Program-made: the position numbers and the translations under genes
Source: Symsagittifera roscoffensis
Lineage: Eukaryota; Xenacoelomorpha; Acoela; Convolutidae
Direction of reading: 5' to 3'
DNA: 64,000 nucleotides
NCBI RefSeq assembly: GCF_963678635.1
Contig: NC_087071.1
Span: 38,651,858 to 38,715,857 of the forward strand
Notes under the pieces: generated by a model
What the model saw: the letters and a program-made list of their open reading frames with translations, nothing else
Database searches by the model: none
Told to the model about the DNA's origin: nothing
Shown: in pieces, positions 59,301-64,000 of the stretch
Layout: the number at the start of each line of letters is the position of its first letter
Numbering within the stretch: the first letter of the stretch is position 1

Positions 59301-62300
59301 CAACCTCAAGCAACAAGCGCTTGGTGAGAATAACTTTGTGGATAATGTGGGGCAAGATGGTTGTTTTGTCGAAAGAACAATACTATTAAGACTATTTATC
59401 CACGAGAGGACGGACCAACATGCAAACTATAAAGCTCATCACTGCGAACCGCTGTTGTGCCCCTCTGCTTAAAACTGAATGCAATTTTTTTGCTATTTTC
59501 CTGGGCTGTGTAATGTTGTCTCAACCTCAAGCAACAAGCGCTTGGTGAGAATCACTTTGTGAATAATGTGGGGCAAGATGGTTGTTTTGTCGAAAGAACA
59601 ATACTATTAAGAATATTTATCCACGAGAGGACGGAACAACATGCAAACTATAAAGCTCATCACTGCGAACCGCTGTTGTGCCCCTCTGCTTAAAACTGAA
59701 TGCAATTTTTTTGCTATTTTCCTGGGCTGTGTAATGTTGCCTCAACCTCAAGCAACAAGCGCTTGGTGAGAATCACTTTGTGAATAATGTGGGGCAAGAT
59801 GGTTGTTTTGTCGAAAGAACAATACTATTAAGACTATTTATCCACGAGAGGACGGACCAACATGGAAACTATAAAGCTCATCACTGCGAACCGCTGTTGT
59901 GCCCCTCTGCTTAAAACTAAATGCAATTTTTTTGCTATTTTCCTGGGCTGTGTAATGTTGCCTCAACCTCAAGCAACAAGCGCTTGGTGAGAATAACTTT
60001 GTGGATAATGTGGGGCAAGATGGTTGTTTTGTCGAAAGAACAATACTATTAAGACTATTTATCCACGAGAGGACGGACCAACATGCAAACTATAAAGCTC
60101 ATCACTGCGAACCGCTGTTGTGCCCCTCTGCTTAAAACTAAATGCAAATTTTTTGCTATTTTCCTGGGCTGTGTAATGTTGCCTCAACCTCAAGCAACAA
60201 GCGCTTGGTGAGAATAACTTTGTGGATAATGTGGGGCAAGATGGTTGTTTTGTCGAAAGAACAATAGTATTCAGAATATTTATCCACGAGAGGACGGACC
60301 AACATGCAAACTATAAAGCTCATCACTGCGAACCGCTGTTGTGCCCCTCTACTTAAAACTAAATGCAATTTTTTTGCTATTTTCCTGGGCTGTGTAATGT
60401 TGCCTCAACCTCAAGCAACAAGCGCTTGGTGAGAATAACTTTGTGAATAATGTGGGGCAAGATGGTTGTTTTGTCGAAAGAACAATACTATTAAGACTAT
60501 TAATCCACGAGAGGACGGACCAACATGCAAACTATAAAGCTCATCACTGCGAACCGCTGTTGTGCCCCTCTGCTTAAAACTAAATGCAATTTTTTTGCTA
60601 TTTTCCTGGGCTGCGTAATGTTGCCTCAACCTCAAGCAACAAGCCCTTGGTGAGAATAACTTTGTGAATAATGTGGGGCAAGATGGTTGTTTTGTCGAAA
60701 GAACAATACTATTAAGAATATTTATCCACGAGAGGACGGACCAACATGCAAACTATAAAGCTCATCACTGCGAACCGCTGTTGTGCCCCTCTGCTTAAAA
60801 CTGAATGCAATTTTTTTGCTATTTTCCTGGGCTGTGTAATGTTGCCTCAACCTCAAGCAACAAGCGCTTGGTGAGAATCACTTTGTGAATAATGTGGGGC
60901 AAGATGGTTGTTTTGTCGAAAGAACAATACTATTAAGACTATTTATCCACGAGAGGACGGACCAACATGCAAACTATAAAGCTCATCACTGCGAACCGCT
61001 GTTGTGCCCCTCTGCTTAAAACTAAATGTAATTTTTTTGCTATTTTCCTGGGCTGTGTAATGTTGCCTCAACCTCAAGCAACAAGCGCTTGGTGAGAATA
61101 ACTTTGTGGATAATGTGGGGCAAGATGGTTGTTTTGTCGAAAGAACAATACTATTAAGACTATTTATCCACGAGAGGACGGACCAACATGCAAACTATAA
61201 AGCTCATCACTGCGAACCGCTGTTGTGCCCCTCTGCTTAAAACTAAATGCAAATTTTTTGCTATTTTCCTGGGCTGTGTAATGTTGCCTCAACCTCAAGC
61301 AACAAGCGCTTGGTGAGAATAACTTTGTGGATAATGTGGGGCAAGATGGTTGTTTTGTCGAAAGAACAATACTATTAAGAATATTTATCCACGAGAGGAC
61401 GGACCAACATGCAAACTATAAAGCTCATCACTGCGAACCGCTGTTGTGCCCCTCTGCTTAAAACTGAATGCAATTTTTTTGCTATTTTCCTGGGCTGTGT
61501 AATGTTGCCTCAACCTCAAGCAACAAGCGCTTGGTGAGAATAACTTTGTGAATAATGTGGGGCAAGATGGTTGTTTTGTCGAAAGAACAATACTATTAAG
61601 ACTATTTATCTACGAGAGGACGGACCAACATGCAAACTATAAAGCTCATCACTGCGAACCGCTGTTGTGCCCCTCTGCTTAAAACTAAATGCAATTTTTT
61701 TGCTATTTTCCTGGGCTGTGTAATGTTGCCTCAACCTCAAGCAACAAGCGCTTGGTGAGAATAACTTTGTGAATAATGTGGGGCAAGATGGTTGTTTTGT
61801 CGAAAGAACAATACTATTAAGACTATTTATCCACGAGAGGACGGACCAACATGCAAACTATAAAGCTCATCACTGCGAACCGCTGTTGTGCCCCTCTGCT
61901 TAAAACTAAATGCAATTGTTTTGCTATTTTCCTGGGCTGTGTAATGTTGCCTCAACCTCAAGCAACAAGCGCTTGGTGAGAATAACTTTGTTGATAATGT
62001 GGGGCAAGATGGTTGTTTTGTCGAAAGAACAATAGTATTAAGATTATTTATCCACGAGAGGACGGACCAACATGCAAAGTATAAAGCTCATCACTGCGAA
62101 CCGCTGTTGTGCCCCTCTGCTTAAAACTAAATGCAATTTTTTTGCTATTTTCCTTGGCTGTGTAAAGTTGCCTCAACCTCAAGCAACAAGCGCTTGGTGA
62201 GAATAACTTTGTGAATAATGTGGGGCAAGATGGTTGTTTTGTCGAAAGAACAATACTATTAAGAATATTTATCCACGAGAGGACGGACAAACATGCAAAC

Positions 62301-64000
62301 TATAAAGCTCATCACTGCGAACCGCTGTTGTGACCCTCTGCTTAAAACTAAATGCAATTTTTTTGCTATTTTCCTGGGCTGTGTAATGTTGCCTCAACCT
62401 CAAGCAACAAGCGCTTGGTGAGAATAACTTTGTGAATAATGTGGGGCAAGATGGTTGTTTTGTCGAAAGAACAATACTATTAAGACTATTTATCCACGAG
62501 AGGACGGACCAACATGCAAACTATAAAGCTCATCACTGCGAACCGCTGTTGTGCCCCTCTGCTTAAAACTAAATGCAATTTTTTTTGCTATTTTCCTGGG
62601 CTGTGTAATGTTGCCTCAACCTCAAGCAACAAGCGCTTGGTGAGAATAACTTTGTGGATAATGTGGGGCAAGATGGTTGTTTTGTCGAAAGAACAATACT
62701 ATTAAGACTATTTATCCACGAGAGAACGGACCAACATGCAAACTATAAAGCTCATCACTGCGAACCGCTGTTGTGCCCCTCTGCTTAACACTAAATGCAA
62801 TTTTTTTGCTATTTTCCTGGGCTGTGTAATGTTGCCTCAAACTCAAGCAACAAGCGCTTGGTGAGAATAACTTTGTGAATAATGTGGGGCAAGATGGTTG
62901 TTTTGTCGAAAGAACAATAGTATTAAGACTATTTATCCACGAGAGGACGGACCAACATGCAAACTATAAAGCTCATCACTGCGAACCGCTGTTGTGCCCC
63001 TCTGCTTAAAACTAAATGCATTTTTTTTGCTATTTTTCTGGGCTGTGTAATGTTGCCTCAACCTCAAGCAACAAGCGCTTGGTGAGAATAACTTTGTGAA
63101 TAATGTGGGGCAAGATGGTTGTTTTGTCGAAAGAACAATACTATTAGGACTATTTATCCACGAGAGGACGGACAAACATGCAAACTATAAAGCTCATCAC
63201 TGCGAACCGCTGTTGTGCCCCTCTGCTTAAAACTAAATGCAATTTTTTTTGCTATTTTCCTGGGCTGTGTAATGTTGCCTCAACCTCAAGCAACAAGCGC
63301 TTGGTGAGAATAACTTTGTGGATAATGTGGGGCAAGATGGTTGTTTTGTCGAAAGAACAATACTATTAAGAATATTTATCCACGAGAGGACGGACCAACA
63401 TGCAAAGTATAAAGCTCATCACTGCGAACCGCTGTTGTGCCCCTCTGCTTAAAAATGAATGCAATTTTTTTGCTATTTTTCTGGGCTGTGTAATGTTGCC
63501 TCAACCTCAAGCAACAAGCGCTTGGTGAGAATAACTTTGTGAATAATGTGGGGCAAGATGGTTGTTTTGTCGAAAGAACAATACTATTAAGACTATTTAT
63601 CCACGAGAGGACGGACCAACATGCAAACTATAAAGCTCATCACTGCGAACCGCTGTTGTGCCCCTCTGCTTAACACTAAATGCAATTTTTTTGCTATTTT
63701 CCTGGGCTGTGTAATGTTGCCTCAACCTCAAGCAACAAGCGCTGGGTGAGAATAACTTTGTGAATAATGTGGGGCAAGATGGTTGTTTTGTCGAAAGAAC
63801 AATACTATTAAGACTATTTATCCACGAGAGGACGGACCAACATGCAAACTATAAAGCTCATCACTGCGAACCGCTGTTGTGCCCCTCTGCTTAAAACTAA
63901 ATGCAATTTTTTTGCTATTTTCCTGGGCTGTGTAATGTTGCCTCAACCTCAAGCAACAAGCGCTTGGTGAGAATAACTTTGTGGATAATGTGGGGCAAGA
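56301..64000 (+). repeat. 221-bp satellite array, about 35 copies, inside the channel gene's intron
   Basis: Unit boundaries (set at atccacgagag) fall at 56305, 56525, 56746, 56967, 57188 and so on every 221 bp to the window end. The first unit (220 bp) is clearly diverged; the rest are about 95-99% alike. Each unit carries the 10-bp palindrome CAAGCGCTTG, or its variant CAAGCCCTTG. Variant sites (gaatattt/gactattt, actgaatgc/actaaatgc, ctgcgtaatg/ctgtgtaatg, gtggataatg/gtgaataatg) recur in two-unit and three-unit orders, indicating higher-order repeats. 221 is not a multiple of three and the open frames of 63-80 codons inside it change between units, so it is not coding. The array is open-ended at 64000. 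Confidence 0.97.

Noticed and set aside
56301..64000. Repeated 63-80-codon minus- and plus-strand open frames within the satellite
   Set aside because: They recur only because the 221-bp unit recurs. The unit length is not a multiple of three, variants close the frame in many units, and no motif is present.
56301..64000. CRISPR-like array
   Set aside because: The 221-bp units are contiguous with no spacers, and the host is an animal genome.

Overview
The window is AT-rich, repeat-dominated DNA from an invertebrate animal genome. The phylum cannot be fixed from sequence alone. The only ordinary nuclear gene recognised is one exon of a Cys-loop ligand-gated ion channel (56076-56280), a metazoan-type receptor, with GT-AG splice sites. 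The rest is three LTR retroelements, a terminal-inverted-repeat element, degenerate repeats and a large satellite. No rRNA, tRNA or CRISPR was seen.

Layout. 1-17 kb: no convincing gene; diverged direct duplications (301-835/1716-2285; 11227-12080/13773-14685), a decayed repeat array (about 2.8-10.9 kb) and a miRNA-precursor-like hairpin (10905-10982). 17008-34219: a complete but decayed 17.2-kb Ty3/gypsy-type element (element 1) with about 408-bp LTRs, ACCT target duplication, giant gag, protease, RT/RNase H, integrase, an env-like glycoprotein and extra 3' ORFs. 34.2-44 kb: mostly unrecognised, with a 1.45-kb element bounded by 18-bp inverted repeats (38126-39578). 44230-50885: a 6.7-kb LTR element (element 2) with 633-bp LTRs. 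It has no gag/pol but carries an env gene homologous to element 1's, a small 5' ORF, a spliced gene on the opposite strand, and a 3' ORF pair joined by an A-AAA-AAA slippery site. It is flanked by 145-bp direct repeats. 52075-54867: the 3' part of a third Ty3/gypsy element on the minus strand (canonical DD35E integrase), cut by a 200-N gap. 56076-64000: the channel exon, followed within about 20 bp of its donor by about 35 copies of a 221-bp tandem repeat running off the window end.

How the parts relate. Elements 1 and 2 share the 11-base primer-binding start TGGTGCGACCA, homologous env genes and a similar 3' purine tract, so element 2 may be a non-autonomous partner mobilised by element-1-like machinery. 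Element 1 appears dead: its many in-frame stops are mostly the kind made by C-to-T or G-to-A change at Gln and Trp codons, and its RT YxDD box reads YLND. Element 2 looks younger (LTRs about 1.3% different by eye). It is the best candidate here for something undescribed: an env-carrying, gag/pol-less LTR unit with an antisense intron-containing gene.
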